DNA from: SBAX01 sp964646605
Lineage (GTDB): Bacteria; Planctomycetota; Phycisphaerae; UBA1845
NCBI GenBank assembly: GCA_964646605.1
Contig: CAZYEX010000006.1
Location: forward strand, 62,001 to 126,000
Reading direction: 5' to 3'
DNA length: 64,000 nt
Position 1 is the stretch's first letter, and each line of letters starts with the position of its first letter. Below, piece by piece: positions 43,701 through 52,029 of the stretch. Position numbers and translations under genes: made by a program. A model generated the notes under the pieces. That model did no database searches, was not told the origin of the DNA, and saw nothing but the letters and a program-made list of their open reading frames with translations.

Positions 43701-44950
43701 GAAGCCTGACGCGGGAACTGAACTGTATCGGCTGTCACCAGATCGAGGACAACGCCCCGTCGGTGCAGCAGTATTTCCTGCGAAAATCAGGCGGGAGCGC
43801 GGTGTTTGACGAGATCAACGCTCCCCCGCTTTTGTGGGGGGAGGGGGCCAAGGTGCAGCACCATTGGCTGCACCGCTTCCTGCAGCACGTCGAGCCGCTG
43901 CGCCCATGGTTGCAAATCCGCATGCCCAGTTTCACGCTTAGCGGCGAGCAAGCGACGGCGCTGACGGAGTATTTTGCGGCGCTGAGCCGACGCGATGCGA
44001 CCGTGCTGGGGAAGACCCTCGGGCCGGCGGAGGAATACATCGCCAAGGCCGCCGAGGCTGCGGCAAAGGCACCGGCGAACTCTACAACGCCCTCCAGCGT
44101 CGATTGGTTCCAGCAGGATTCGCTGCGACCGGCGGCGGAGGCCCTTCGGCGCTGGGCGATCGAGCGCAAGCTGATGCGCTCCCGCGATCTCGACATGCTG
44201 GTCCGCTCCGAGGGTGAACTGCGTGAGGCGCACGCCACGCTGCGGACGAGAATCGGCTTCCTCGCGGAGCTGTATGACGTGGAGTACCCCTTCGTCGAAC
44301 CGCCGGCGCCGTTGGAATCGGACGAGCGGTTTGAGCTCGGTGCGCAATTCACGACCGCGATGGGGTGCCTGAAATGTCACGTGCTTGGGCGCATGTTGCC
44401 GCCCCCGGCCAAGACCACCGACGACTTCGTTCAGATTTACCGCCTCGACGGCGTCCGCGGCGAGGGAGAGCAGGCCGCGGCGATCCTCAACGGAACGCTT
44501 TATCCGGTCGGGTCCACGATCGACGGATTCAGGCTGCTGGAAGCCAAGAACAGCTACAACGACACGGGCGACGTGGAGACTAAGGCCATCGTCGAGGGTC
44601 CGGGCCCCGCAGGAGAGGTCGAGCGGGTCATGCTTTTGGCGGCGAGTGCGCCGAACCTGTCGCTTACCCACCAGCGACTGCGACGGGAGTGGGTCATGAA
44701 CTGGATGCAGCAGCCGGCGTGGATCACGCCGGGGACGAAGATGCCGCAGAACTTTCCACGGGAGGACGGGGTTCTCAAGAGCCCCTGGACGGGGGATCCG
44801 CGTTTCCCCGGAGAGCCCCTCGACCACCTGAATCTGTTGGTGGATTACCTGTACGACGCGGGGACGCGAAACGCGAGGGTTCCGCTGGTGAAGACCCCGG
44901 CGGCCAAGGCCAAGGAGGGGTTTGAGGAGGCGGAAGAGTTTGAGGACTAG
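40745..44950 (+). CDS. Giant octahaem cytochrome c with membrane anchor and coiled coil
   Basis: A 1401-residue protein. An N-terminal transmembrane helix (~16-34) is followed by ~170 residues of charged helix that look like coiled coil (KIADAEQRLKDAKDFAEKT). Eight CxxCH haem sites follow: CTTCH, CTVCH, CAKCH, CINCH, CLACH, CYACH, CIGCH and CLKCH. Several Met-Pro ligand segments are present (TRMPHF, TKMPGM, KMPNFY, IRMPSF, TKMPQN), so mono-haem cytochrome c modules were fused in series. It sits where a bc complex gene set would have cytochrome c1 or f, so it probably moves electrons from the Rieske protein towards the oxidase. No enzymatic motif seen. Confidence 0.9.
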   Translation: MPIPEERLYRSERINRWFAVSSILMTASIFWMIWVDYERPWRAFQDDYYLGRAAMAHFDYLDATRKDNLDKIADAEQRLKDAKDFAEKTTATRRAGLVKERAEADLEFLKANAPWSRASQVLEVTKDTYERALGAHGPNHPDTKATHKQFREEEDEADRLRKDKEKWEDLKKRLEGDLKELDKDVRSAEKGLSELQETAQAALQKDQQFRGVLTDDGLLGGLPIVKAIINAPMLDFTAPKNTPGRHQVNQLVLPDVRQRLNYLESYTTDRCTTCHVAIDDPEFSKERLARRLERSLPAIDEAMQRMKQGGVSAPPPPKLEGRGKELPEGRVTEHWKELTVEQQNAYFDALLKIVNNYLKLSGRKTIDLGQPILAHPDLELYVSVDSAHPMAQIGCTVCHEGNPQETDFVQAAHSPPTHEIQQEWEEKYYIWLLGLPNITFETIAHFWDRPMRLPRYTESGCAKCHTQITDIAKFRGERKGSRINLGQHLFREVGCINCHDVDSLAGSRRVGPDLSSVAAKLTPGFVQQWAFYPQKFRPATRMPHFFLQENNRAESKNQFDPDPVLRTQTEVAAISKYLFAVSKPWKPLAKPEGVNGDAERGRALFKSVGCLACHANLAETGEEWITKDLVHREALPAETALYRYKGMTAADRVRYAMQHFADQAETIFEPETVRFDPDRSYNAPTFSRFAPELSGVGSKVTVEWLYSWLMQPSHFAPDTKMPGMRLSPGEAADLAAYLGTLKNDDFGQKEFEMNTGAVQMADDLMFNLLAAQRSERRSRAIMADDGGELTKTLVALLTGSLGDKAANDLIRPLGVEDKRLVFLGNKMISHYGCYACHKIPGFEETTPPGTDLDNWAEKPVTQLDFAFYDDAFHGMRETKTEVFGFVYPKDAQELHGRSPIPDDTREQITHTHAAFAEHKMLNPRIWDREKIKKPYDKLKMPNFYFAKREAEALTTYLLSRIPPRVNPRLTADHVSGEVSGPIAKGRSLTRELNCIGCHQIEDNAPSVQQYFLRKSGGSAVFDEINAPPLLWGEGAKVQHHWLHRFLQHVEPLRPWLQIRMPSFTLSGEQATALTEYFAALSRRDATVLGKTLGPAEEYIAKAAEAAAKAPANSTTPSSVDWFQQDSLRPAAEALRRWAIERKLMRSRDLDMLVRSEGELREAHATLRTRIGFLAELYDVEYPFVEPPAPLESDERFELGAQFTTAMGCLKCHVLGRMLPPPAKTTDDFVQIYRLDGVRGEGEQAAAILNGTLYPVGSTIDGFRLLEAKNSYNDTGDVETKAIVEGPGPAGEVERVMLLAASAPNLSLTHQRLRREWVMNWMQQPAWITPGTKMPQNFPREDGVLKSPWTGDPRFPGEPLDHLNLLVDYLYDAGTRNARVPLVKTPAAKAKEGFEEAEEFED

Positions 44951-44956
44951 AGAAAG

Positions 44957-44976
44957 ATCAAAGTTCGAAATTCGAA
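44957..44976. repeat. AAAGTTC/GAAATTC heptamers
   Basis: Short run TCAAAGTTCGAAATTCGAAA just after the octahaem cytochrome stop; related to the array at 12330. Confidence 0.55.
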
Positions 44977-45047
44977 AAGACCTGGACGAAGCCGACCAGG
45001 CGGGTGCCGGGCGGCGGAGTCCGGTTCGGAGTTGCGGATTTTGGTGG

Positions 45048-45076
45048 TTGCAACGGGACGCGGGATCGAATAGAAA
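45048..45076 (+). promoter_or_regulatory. Possible sigma70 promoter of the copper-protein/oxidase unit
   Basis: TTGCAA (45048-45053), 17-bp spacer, TAGAAA (45071-45076), each four of six from consensus, ~45 bp before the ATG at 45121, which has AAGAAGGAG upstream. Confidence 0.4.
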
Positions 45077-45120
45077 CCTCCCGCATTGGACGTCGTAGGC
45101 AAGGAAGAAGGAGAAACATC

Positions 45121-45855
45121 ATGAGGCGGACGAACATCGTGGGTTGGTTGGCGGCGGCCGGTTTGGCGCTGGGAATGGTCGCGAGTCCGGTTTGGGCCGA
45201 GGACAACGGCGTCATCAAAGGCAAGGTCGTGTTCAAAGGCGACGCGGAAAAGTACAAGCGGGAGACGCTGGACACGTCCAAGGACGCCAACTGCGGCAAG
45301 AAACTCGGCAGCGAGAAGGTGGTCATCAACAAAAAGACCGACCCCACGACTTTGCGGAACGTCGTCGTGTCGGTGAAGGAAGGATTGGGCGATCGTAAGT
45401 TCCCGGTGATTGACAAGCCGGCGATTCTGGATCAGAAGGACTGCCAATACACCCCGCACGTGCTGGCGGTGATGGAAGGCCAAACGGTCACCATCCGCAA
45501 CAGCGATCCGACGAACCACAACATCCATTTCCTTCCGAAGATCAACGAGGAGATCAACAAGACGCAGCCCAAGCAGAACATGGCCGACGACGTGAAGCTC
45601 AAGGTCGAGGCGCCCTTCAAGGTGAAATGCGACGTACACCCCTGGATGGGCATGCACATTGCGGTTTTCAACCACCCGTTCTTCGCCGTGACCGGCGAGG
45701 ACGGGACGTACGAGATCAAGGGTCTTCCCCCGGGCAAGTACGTGCTGGAGACCTGGCACGAGGATGAGAAGTTCGGAAAGCAGACCGCGACGGTGGAGAT
45801 CACCTCCGGGGCGACGAAGGATCAGGATTTCACCTTCGAGCCGGACAAGAAGTAG
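45121..45855 (+). CDS. Periplasmic cupredoxin-like protein
   Basis: A 244-residue exported protein (signal RTNIVGWLAAAGLALGMVA, cleavage after VWA). The centre has a plastocyanin-like type 1 copper pattern: His in NHNIHF, then Cys, His and Met within KCDVHPWMGMH. The C-terminal ~50 residues form a carboxypeptidase-regulatory-like beta sandwich (GTYEIKGLPPGKYVLETWHED). Placed between the octahaem cytochrome and oxidase subunit II, it may shuttle electrons between them or deliver copper. Both readings are inference. Confidence 0.82.
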   Translation: MRRTNIVGWLAAAGLALGMVASPVWAEDNGVIKGKVVFKGDAEKYKRETLDTSKDANCGKKLGSEKVVINKKTDPTTLRNVVVSVKEGLGDRKFPVIDKPAILDQKDCQYTPHVLAVMEGQTVTIRNSDPTNHNIHFLPKINEEINKTQPKQNMADDVKLKVEAPFKVKCDVHPWMGMHIAVFNHPFFAVTGEDGTYEIKGLPPGKYVLETWHEDEKFGKQTATVEITSGATKDQDFTFEPDKK

Positions 45856-45884
45856 ACGGGTAAGTAGGGCGCGGACGTAACGGC

Positions 45885-45919
45885 GCGCTCGTGGGAACGT
45901 TGGCGCGGCCCACGAGCGC
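45885..45919 (+). terminator. Hairpin between the copper protein and oxidase subunit II
   Basis: GCGCTCGTGGG and CCCACGAGCGC, perfect 11-base arms around a 13-base loop. There is no U-tract after it, so it is more likely an mRNA processing or partial-termination hairpin than a full terminator. Confidence 0.45.
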
Positions 45920-45967
45920 CGCCGATTTCTCCCTGAAAACTGGCTGGGTTCGACGAGGAGACCCCGG

Positions 45968-46843
45968 TTGAGGATGGCATTCAACATTCGATTCGTAGCG
46001 GCGCTACTTGGGGCGGGGGTGTTGCTTTCCGCGACCCCCTCGACGTGGGGTCAGGCCGTCGCTCCCAAGACCAACGTGAAGATCGACGGCGTGTACGGCC
46101 CGTTTCTACCCCCGGACGTATCCGTCCACGGGCACGAAATCGACCAGATGATCCATATCATGCACTGGTTCATGCTGGCGCTGTTTGTGGGATGGGGAGT
46201 TTTCTTCGTCTATTGCCTGGTGAAGTTCCGTCAGCGTGCGGGTTGCCCGGCGGATTACAACCTCGTCAAGGCGAAACCGTCCAAGTACCTTGAGGTGGGA
46301 GTCGCCATCTTCGAGGCCGTGCTGTTATTGGGTTTTTCCATTCCCGTGTGGGGAAGCGTCAAGAACAACCTTCCGCAGCCCAAGGACAACCCCGTGCGGG
46401 TGCGGGTGGTCGCTGAGCAGTTCGCATGGAACTTTCATTACCCCGGGGCCGACGGTCAATTCGGCAAGACCGATCCGAAGTTAGTGGATACGGCGACGAA
46501 CCCGCTGGGCCTGGACAAGAGCGATCCGAAGGCAAAGGACGACGCCTTCGCGATGGAGTTCCATATTCCCGTGAACCGCCCGATCATTTGCGACATCTCC
46601 TCGAAAGATGTGATTCACAGTTTTTTCCTTCCCGTGATGCGCGTCAAACAGGACGCGATCCCGGGTATGCGCATCCCGGTCTGGTTCCAAGCGAAAACGA
46701 CCGGCGTCTATGAAGTCGCGTGTGCGCAACTGTGCGGGAACAACCACTATTCGATGCGGGCGTTGATGTACATTCAGCCGCAGGCGGACTACGACAAGTG
46801 GCTGGCGGAGAAGAGCAAACCGCCGGAGGAGTTCCAGGATTAA
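45968..46843 (+). CDS. coxB: Cytochrome c oxidase subunit II
   Basis: A 291-residue subunit with a signal peptide, two transmembrane helices (about 55-80 and 100-122) and a periplasmic cupredoxin domain. The binuclear CuA site is complete: His in DVIHSFFLP, then Cys-x3-Cys and His/Met in CAQLCGNNHYSM. There is no fused cytochrome c domain, so it takes electrons from a separate carrier. The start is TTG 45968 or the ATG six bases later. Confidence 0.93.
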   Translation: MRMAFNIRFVAALLGAGVLLSATPSTWGQAVAPKTNVKIDGVYGPFLPPDVSVHGHEIDQMIHIMHWFMLALFVGWGVFFVYCLVKFRQRAGCPADYNLVKAKPSKYLEVGVAIFEAVLLLGFSIPVWGSVKNNLPQPKDNPVRVRVVAEQFAWNFHYPGADGQFGKTDPKLVDTATNPLGLDKSDPKAKDDAFAMEFHIPVNRPIICDISSKDVIHSFFLPVMRVKQDAIPGMRIPVWFQAKTTGVYEVACAQLCGNNHYSMRALMYIQPQADYDKWLAEKSKPPEEFQD

Positions 46844-46921
46844 CGGATTCGCCCGGCGCGGCGCCAAGATCGGCGTGATCCGCCGACGGTGACGCAACAT
46901 TTGGAACAAGGACTCGGACGC

Positions 46922-48679
46922 ATGAGCGGAGGTCATCACGACGATCACGGCCACGATCACCACCACCCCAAGCTGGGCTGGTGGAGGTCGTACATGTTCT
47001 CCACCGACCACAAGGTGATCGGGGTCCAATACGCCGTCACGGCCCTGGTTTTCCTTTTCTTCGGCTTCTGCCTGATGATGCTGATGCGCTGGCAACTCGC
47101 CTATCCTCTCCAACCCATGCCCATCATCGGCGGTCTGTTCGGTGAAAAGGTCATGCCCGGCGGCGTCATGCTTCCGGAGTTCTACAACTCGCTGGGGGCG
47201 ATGCACGGCACCATCATGGTGTTTCTTGGGATCGTTCCGTTGGTCGTCGGCGGGTTCGGCAACTATGTGATGCCTCTGCAGATCGGCGCCCCCGACATGG
47301 CCTTCCCGAAAATCAACATGTTCAGCTATTGGGTCTATGTCCCCGGCGGGCTGATTATGTTGATCAGCTTTTTTGTTCCCGGCGGTGCTGCGAATTCCGG
47401 TTGGACCTCCTATGCCCCGCTGTCCGTAATCGCTACGACGGGACAGACTTTCTGGCTCATCGGAATGATCTGTCTGATTACCTCGTCCCTTTTGGGGTCC
47501 ATCAACTTCATCGTGACCATCATCCAACTGCGGGCGAAAGGACTGGACCTCTTCCGGCTCCCGTTTTTCGTCTGGGCGCAGTTCGTCACCTCGTTCTTGT
47601 TGCTTCTCGCGTTTCCGCCGCTCGAGGCTGCGGGGGCTTTGCAACTCATGGATCGCCTCGCGGGCACCAGCTTCTTCATGCCCTCGGGTTTGGTGGTCAG
47701 CGGGCAGCCGCAAACCTACGCCGGCGGCGGAAGTCCCCTGCTATGGCAACATCTATTCTGGTTCCTCGCCCACCCCGAGGTCTATGTACTCATTCTTCCC
47801 GCGATGGGGATTGTCGCGGAGGTGATCGCGAATAACACCCGTAAGCCCCTGTGGGGCTACCGGCCGATGGTATATTCGCTCATCTTCCTGGGCTTCATGT
47901 CGTTCATCGTGTGGGCCCATCATATGTTCATCACCGGCATGGGGACCTCGATTAGCGCCTTTTTCGCCACGACGACGATGATTATCTCCATTCCATCGGT
48001 AATCATCTTGACGGCTTTGGTCCTCAGTCTGTATCGCGCGTCGATCCGGTTCACTGTTCCCATGCTGTTCGCCTTGGCGTTTCTACCCATGTTCGCCATC
48101 GGCGGATTGACGGGACTGCCGCTCGGTCTCCCGGCCTCGGACATTCAACTGCACGACACGTATTATGTGATCGGGCATTTCCACTATGTCGTAGCGCCGG
48201 GAACGATCTTCGCGATCTTCGCCGGCATCTATCATTGGTATCCGAAGGTCACCGGCCGGACGATGAATGCGGCCTTGGGCAAAGTTCACTTCTTCCTCTC
48301 GTTCATCTTCATGAACGTGGTATTCATGCCTATGTTCTGGCAGGGAATGGCCGGGGTGTCGCGACGCTTGTACGACCAGACCTTCTATGCCCACGGCGAC
48401 GCCGTCCAGTCCCTGACCCGGATGTCGTCCTGGGGCGCGTGGATGCTCGGGCTTGCGCAATTGCCCTTCATTCTGAACTTTTTCATGAGCATTCGCGGCG
48501 GCAAGAAGGTGGCGGAGAATCCGTGGGCGGCGACGACCTTGGAGTGGGCGGCGCCCTCGCCTCCGCCGCACGGCAACTTTGCGACCACGCCGGTGGTCTA
48601 TCGCGGCCCGTATGAATACAGTGTTCCCGGGATGACCAAGGATTTCTTCCCCCAACATCTAGCGAAAGCGGAGGCCTAG
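46922..48679 (+). CDS. coxA: Cytochrome c oxidase subunit I (aa3-type)
   Basis: A 585-residue haem-copper oxidase catalytic subunit with about 12 helices. The Cu-B site and the cross-linked Tyr are in WFLAHPEVYVLILP, followed by HHMF and the haem a/a3 ligands in HDTYYVIGHFHYV. The GFGNYVMPLQIGAPDMAFP block and Glu in HPEV fit an A-type oxidase with D and K proton channels. The N-terminus has a His-rich stretch (GGHHDDHGHDHHHPK), perhaps copper-binding. ATG 46922 has AAGGA nine bases upstream and was preferred to GTG 46889. Confidence 0.95.
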   Translation: MSGGHHDDHGHDHHHPKLGWWRSYMFSTDHKVIGVQYAVTALVFLFFGFCLMMLMRWQLAYPLQPMPIIGGLFGEKVMPGGVMLPEFYNSLGAMHGTIMVFLGIVPLVVGGFGNYVMPLQIGAPDMAFPKINMFSYWVYVPGGLIMLISFFVPGGAANSGWTSYAPLSVIATTGQTFWLIGMICLITSSLLGSINFIVTIIQLRAKGLDLFRLPFFVWAQFVTSFLLLLAFPPLEAAGALQLMDRLAGTSFFMPSGLVVSGQPQTYAGGGSPLLWQHLFWFLAHPEVYVLILPAMGIVAEVIANNTRKPLWGYRPMVYSLIFLGFMSFIVWAHHMFITGMGTSISAFFATTTMIISIPSVIILTALVLSLYRASIRFTVPMLFALAFLPMFAIGGLTGLPLGLPASDIQLHDTYYVIGHFHYVVAPGTIFAIFAGIYHWYPKVTGRTMNAALGKVHFFLSFIFMNVVFMPMFWQGMAGVSRRLYDQTFYAHGDAVQSLTRMSSWGAWMLGLAQLPFILNFFMSIRGGKKVAENPWAATTLEWAAPSPPPHGNFATTPVVYRGPYEYSVPGMTKDFFPQHLAKAEA

Positions 48680-48680
48680 C

Positions 48681-49301
48681 GTGTCGGTAGCCGTATTACC
48701 TCATACCGTCAAACCGCATCCTATCACGGGGGTGTACAGCGGAAAGCTGGGGACATGGTTGTTCCTCGCTTCCGAGGTGATGTTGTTCGGAGCGCTGTTC
48801 TCCTCGTATGTGTTGTTGCGCGTGGGCGCTCCGGAGAGCGGCCCCGCGGCGTGGCCCAGCCGTGCCGACACGCATCTGGATTGGCGGGTCGGCGGTTTCA
48901 ATACCCTGGTGCTGATCGCGTCCAGCGTCACCATGGTCATGGCCTGGGCCAACCTGAAGATGAATCAGTTCTCCAAGGGGCGAATGTACCTGGCGGCGAC
49001 GTTGGGACTGGCCGTCCTGTTTCTCGTGGTGAAGCTGCTCTTCGAATACATCCCTAAGTTTCATCACGGTTTCGTGCCCGCGACCAGCAATTTCTTCGCA
49101 TTGTATTTCACCATGACGGGGTTACACGGACTGCACGTGCTGGGCGGCGTCATTGTAATCGGGTACTTCATCGGACCGGGCTCAGCGCTATGGGCCAAGG
49201 ACCCTGAGTACTACACCAACCGAATCGAGTGTACGGGGCTATACTGGCACTTCGTGGATTTGGTCTGGATTTTCCTTTTTCCCGTGTTGTATCTGCAGTA
49301 G
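48681..49301 (+). CDS. coxC: Cytochrome c oxidase subunit III
   Basis: A 206-residue membrane protein with five helices, the short form of subunit III. Family blocks include LGTWLFLASEVMLFGALFSSY and the Glu/His pair region FTMTGLHGLHVLGGV, then TGLYWHFVDLVWIFLFPVLYL. GTG start one base after the subunit I stop. It stabilises the catalytic subunit. Confidence 0.93.
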   Translation: MSVAVLPHTVKPHPITGVYSGKLGTWLFLASEVMLFGALFSSYVLLRVGAPESGPAAWPSRADTHLDWRVGGFNTLVLIASSVTMVMAWANLKMNQFSKGRMYLAATLGLAVLFLVVKLLFEYIPKFHHGFVPATSNFFALYFTMTGLHGLHVLGGVIVIGYFIGPGSALWAKDPEYYTNRIECTGLYWHFVDLVWIFLFPVLYLQ

Positions 49302-49310
49302 GAGCCGGGC

Positions 49311-49634
49311 ATGAGTGATTCGCACGCCGACATCAGCAAACACGTCAAGTCGTACATTCGCGTTTTCGTGACTTTGGCGGTCTTGACCATTGTGACGGTG
49401 CTGGCCGCACAGATCAAGTTCCCCGGCGCGGGGAATGAGATCATCATGTTTGTCATCGCGGTGGTGAAGGCGACCCTGGTTGCGGCCATCTTCATGCACC
49501 TGAGGTGGGAGCGGTCGGTGTCGATCTGGTGGGCATTGGCGTTTTGCGTGGTGTTTTTCGCGGTTTTGATGCTCTTGCCCGTTCTGACGAATCAGGATTC
49601 GCCGCCCCAGGTGCAACACTCTATGTGGGGATAG
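49311..49634 (+). CDS. Cytochrome c oxidase subunit IV (caa3/prokaryotic type)
   Basis: A 107-residue protein with three transmembrane segments (YIRVFVTLAVLTIVTVLAA, MFVIAVVKATLVAAIFMHLR, WWALAFCVVFFAVLMLLPV). The AVVKATLVAAIFMHL block is diagnostic of the bacterial subunit IV (COX4_pro) family. Nine bases after subunit III. Confidence 0.9.
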   Translation: MSDSHADISKHVKSYIRVFVTLAVLTIVTVLAAQIKFPGAGNEIIMFVIAVVKATLVAAIFMHLRWERSVSIWWALAFCVVFFAVLMLLPVLTNQDSPPQVQHSMWG

Positions 49635-49686
49635 GTGAGGCGTGACCGGTCGCTGGACGAAGCGCCGGTTCCCGGGAAGGTGAGCG

Positions 49687-49893
49687 ATGTCCCTCAAGGC
49701 CTTCCACATCGTGTTCATCGTCGTGTCGTGCATGCTGTGTGCGGGCTTCGGGGCGTGGACGATCGTCGAATACCGTCGAACCGGCGATTCGATGATGCTG
49801 GGGTGGACGGGGTTTTCGCTTGCGGCGCTTGTCGCACTGCTTGTTTACGGACGATGGTTCCTTCGGAAACTGCGCGGAGAGGGTTATCTATGA
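49687..49893 (+). CDS. Small membrane protein of the oxidase cluster
   Basis: A 68-residue protein with two transmembrane helices (about 5-26 and 38-57) and a basic C-terminus (RWFLRKLRGEGYL). GGGAAGGTG lies upstream of the ATG. It overlaps the next gene by four bases. No family recognised; the position suggests an accessory subunit or assembly factor for the oxidase. Confidence 0.7.
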   Translation: MSLKAFHIVFIVVSCMLCAGFGAWTIVEYRRTGDSMMLGWTGFSLAALVALLVYGRWFLRKLRGEGYL

Positions 49894-50153
49894 GCCGACG
49901 GACCTGTGTGAAGACTCTCCCGGCGATCGTCGCGGCGGCGGTACTCTGCGGCGGCAAGGCCGCACACGCCTGCTCGACTTGTTACGGCGACCCGGACTCG
50001 CCGATGGTCAAGGGCGCTCTTATGGGCGTGTATGTGATGGTCGGCGTGGTTGCCTTTGTGCTTGCGGGAATCGCGGGAACCGGGATCTTTTGGATCCACC
50101 GAAGCCGTCAACTCGCGAGGGTTACACCGCCCCAAGAACGGGAAGGGACGTGA
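49890..50153 (+). CDS. Small exported membrane protein with CSTC motif
   Basis: An 87-residue protein with a signal-like N-terminus (RRTCVKTLPAIVAAAVLCGG, cleavage near AHA), followed at once by CSTCYGDPDSPMVKGA and one transmembrane helix (about 46-70). The CxxC pair with a following helix would suit a metal-binding or redox anchor facing the periplasm, which fits an oxidase assembly gene. No known family is recognised, and it is too short to be sure. Confidence 0.65.
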   Translation: MSRRTCVKTLPAIVAAAVLCGGKAAHACSTCYGDPDSPMVKGALMGVYVMVGVVAFVLAGIAGTGIFWIHRSRQLARVTPPQEREGT

Positions 50154-50159
50154 GACGCG

Positions 50160-51101
50160 GTGGCGGGGACGGAAAGCTGCTCGATGCTCAAGCCTGGCAC
50201 GACGGCGTATCGCGCGGCGTTCGCTCTTGCCTGCGGCGTGCTTCCGCTGGTCTTCGCCGGCGCGGGAGTCACCAGCAAGGACGCGGGCATGGCATTCCCG
50301 GACTGGCCGACGTCCAGCGGGCATTTGATTAACCCTCCCGGCTGGTGGCGTACGGACAGCACGCTCTGGGAACACGGGCACCGACTGCTCGGTTGGGCGG
50401 TGGGGATTCTGGCGATCGTGGCGACCTTCGCTTGCTGGCGGCGGGGTCTGCTTCTCCGTTCCTTGTCCATCGCGACGCTGATCGCCATCGGAGTGCAAGG
50501 CTTGCTGGGCGGACTGCGGGTGCGTGAGGTCTCGACGGAACTGGCTATGATTCACGGAATCTGGGGGCAGGCGTGCTTTTGTCTGACGTTCTCACTGGCG
50601 TTGTTGACCTCGCCGGGTTGGGCAATGAGCAAGAGCACGTTACCCGAGCCGGCGTCGCACTTTTTCCGCCGCGGATGTCTGGTGGGTCTTTTGTGCGCGA
50701 TTTTGCAGCTCGTCTCCGGAGCGACGTATCGGCATCTCGGCCATTCGTACGCTCTCGCCGCTCACTTGGTGGGGGCGATTGTCGTCATCCTGGTTCTGAG
50801 TTGGCTGGCGATGTGGACGCTGGAACGATACCCATCGACACCTCTGCTGGGAACGCTGGGAAAAGCCCTTGCGGCCTTGATCGGTTTGCAAATGCTTCTC
50901 GGGGGGCTGGCGTTCCTGGTGGTGGTCATGGGCGGAGATTGGCCGGCGACGTTGCGTTGGGCGGCGCCGTCGGCGCACGTCGTGGTTGGGGCCATGCTCC
51001 TGGCTTGCGTGCTCGCCTTGACCCTTAGCGCCTATCATGTCCTTGTCCCCGCGGCCAGCGCCGTGGATTCGACCCAGGCGCTCCCCGGAGCTGCGTTGTG
51101 A
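50160..51101 (+). CDS. ctaA: Haem A synthase (COX15/CtaA family)
   Basis: A 313-residue enzyme with eight hydrophobic segments that oxidises the C8 methyl of haem O to make haem A. Haem-ligand histidines occur in the usual spots: WEHGHRLLGW, MIHGIWGQ, HSYALAAHLVGA and SAHVVVGAM, with the N-terminal GMAFPDWPTSSG. GTG start six bases after the previous gene, and it overlaps ctaB. It confirms that the oxidase is an aa3 type. Confidence 0.9.
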   Translation: MAGTESCSMLKPGTTAYRAAFALACGVLPLVFAGAGVTSKDAGMAFPDWPTSSGHLINPPGWWRTDSTLWEHGHRLLGWAVGILAIVATFACWRRGLLLRSLSIATLIAIGVQGLLGGLRVREVSTELAMIHGIWGQACFCLTFSLALLTSPGWAMSKSTLPEPASHFFRRGCLVGLLCAILQLVSGATYRHLGHSYALAAHLVGAIVVILVLSWLAMWTLERYPSTPLLGTLGKALAALIGLQMLLGGLAFLVVVMGGDWPATLRWAAPSAHVVVGAMLLACVLALTLSAYHVLVPAASAVDSTQALPGAAL

Positions 51102-52012
51102 GTGAGGCCGTTCAATTCCATCAAGCGGCGGTCCGACTTTCCGCTGCTTCGCGCGCACTTGCACTCGCCGAGCTTTCCAAGCCGCGAATCTTGGGACTGG
51201 TCCTGTTGGTGACCGCGGTCGGTTACCACATGGCGACCGGTGCCGGCTCGCCGTCCGATGCGTGGGTGCTTCTCCACACGCTGGTAGGCACGGCGTGCGT
51301 GGCCGCGGGCGCCAATGCGCTCAATCAATTTCTTGAGGCAGAGTACGACGCCCGAATGACCCGCACCCAGGAGCGCCCGATTCCTTCGGGGAGGTTGACG
51401 GCGGGCGAAGCTCTGGCGTTCGGCGGCGTCCTCGGCGGCGTGGGCGTCGTGTACCTTGCGTTGTACGCCAACCTACTTGCCGGTCTCATCGCCGCGGTCA
51501 CGCTTGTGACGTACGTGCTTGTGTACACTCCGTTGAAGCGGCGAACTCCCCTGTGCGTCTACGTCGGTGCCGTTCCGGGGGCACTTCCGCCGCTGATCGG
51601 TTGGGCGGCGGCGAGCGGGTCTCTGACACCGACCGCGTGGGTTCTCTTCGCGATTCTCTTTTTCTGGCAGTTGCCCCATTTTGCGGCCATCGCCTGGCAA
51701 TACCGCGAGGACTACGCCCGGGCGGGGTACAAGATGATGAGCGTCGTCGATGGCGACGGATGGCGGACCAACGTTCACGTCGTCACGCACTCCGTCGGAC
51801 TCCTCGCGGCGAGCTTGCTGCCGGTGTGGACGGGGCTGGGCGGTTCGCTGTACGCGGCGGCGGCGATGCTTCTGGGATCGGCCTTTTTCGCGTGCGGCGT
51901 GGTCTTCTTGGCGCGGAGGACGGCAGAGACCGCGCGGTTGCACGTTCTTGCGTCGGTGACCTACTTGCCGCTCTTGTTCGGTTTCCTGATGATCGACCGG
52001 CCGCAGGTTTGA
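51098..52012 (+). CDS. ctaB: Protoheme IX farnesyltransferase (haem O synthase)
   Basis: A 304-residue UbiA-superfamily prenyltransferase. Prenyl-diphosphate site: NALNQFLEAEYDARMTRTQ (the N-x3-D/E-x3-D-x3-M/T-R-T pattern) and RPIPSGRL. The second loop has YREDYARAGYKMMSVVDGD. It has about eight membrane helices. It adds a farnesyl group to haem B, giving haem O for CtaA. GTG start overlapping ctaA by four bases. Confidence 0.93.
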   Translation: MSEAVQFHQAAVRLSAASRALALAELSKPRILGLVLLVTAVGYHMATGAGSPSDAWVLLHTLVGTACVAAGANALNQFLEAEYDARMTRTQERPIPSGRLTAGEALAFGGVLGGVGVVYLALYANLLAGLIAAVTLVTYVLVYTPLKRRTPLCVYVGAVPGALPPLIGWAAASGSLTPTAWVLFAILFFWQLPHFAAIAWQYREDYARAGYKMMSVVDGDGWRTNVHVVTHSVGLLAASLLPVWTGLGGSLYAAAAMLLGSAFFACGVVFLARRTAETARLHVLASVTYLPLLFGFLMIDRPQV

Positions 52013-52029
52013 GCCTAGTCGGGGATGCG

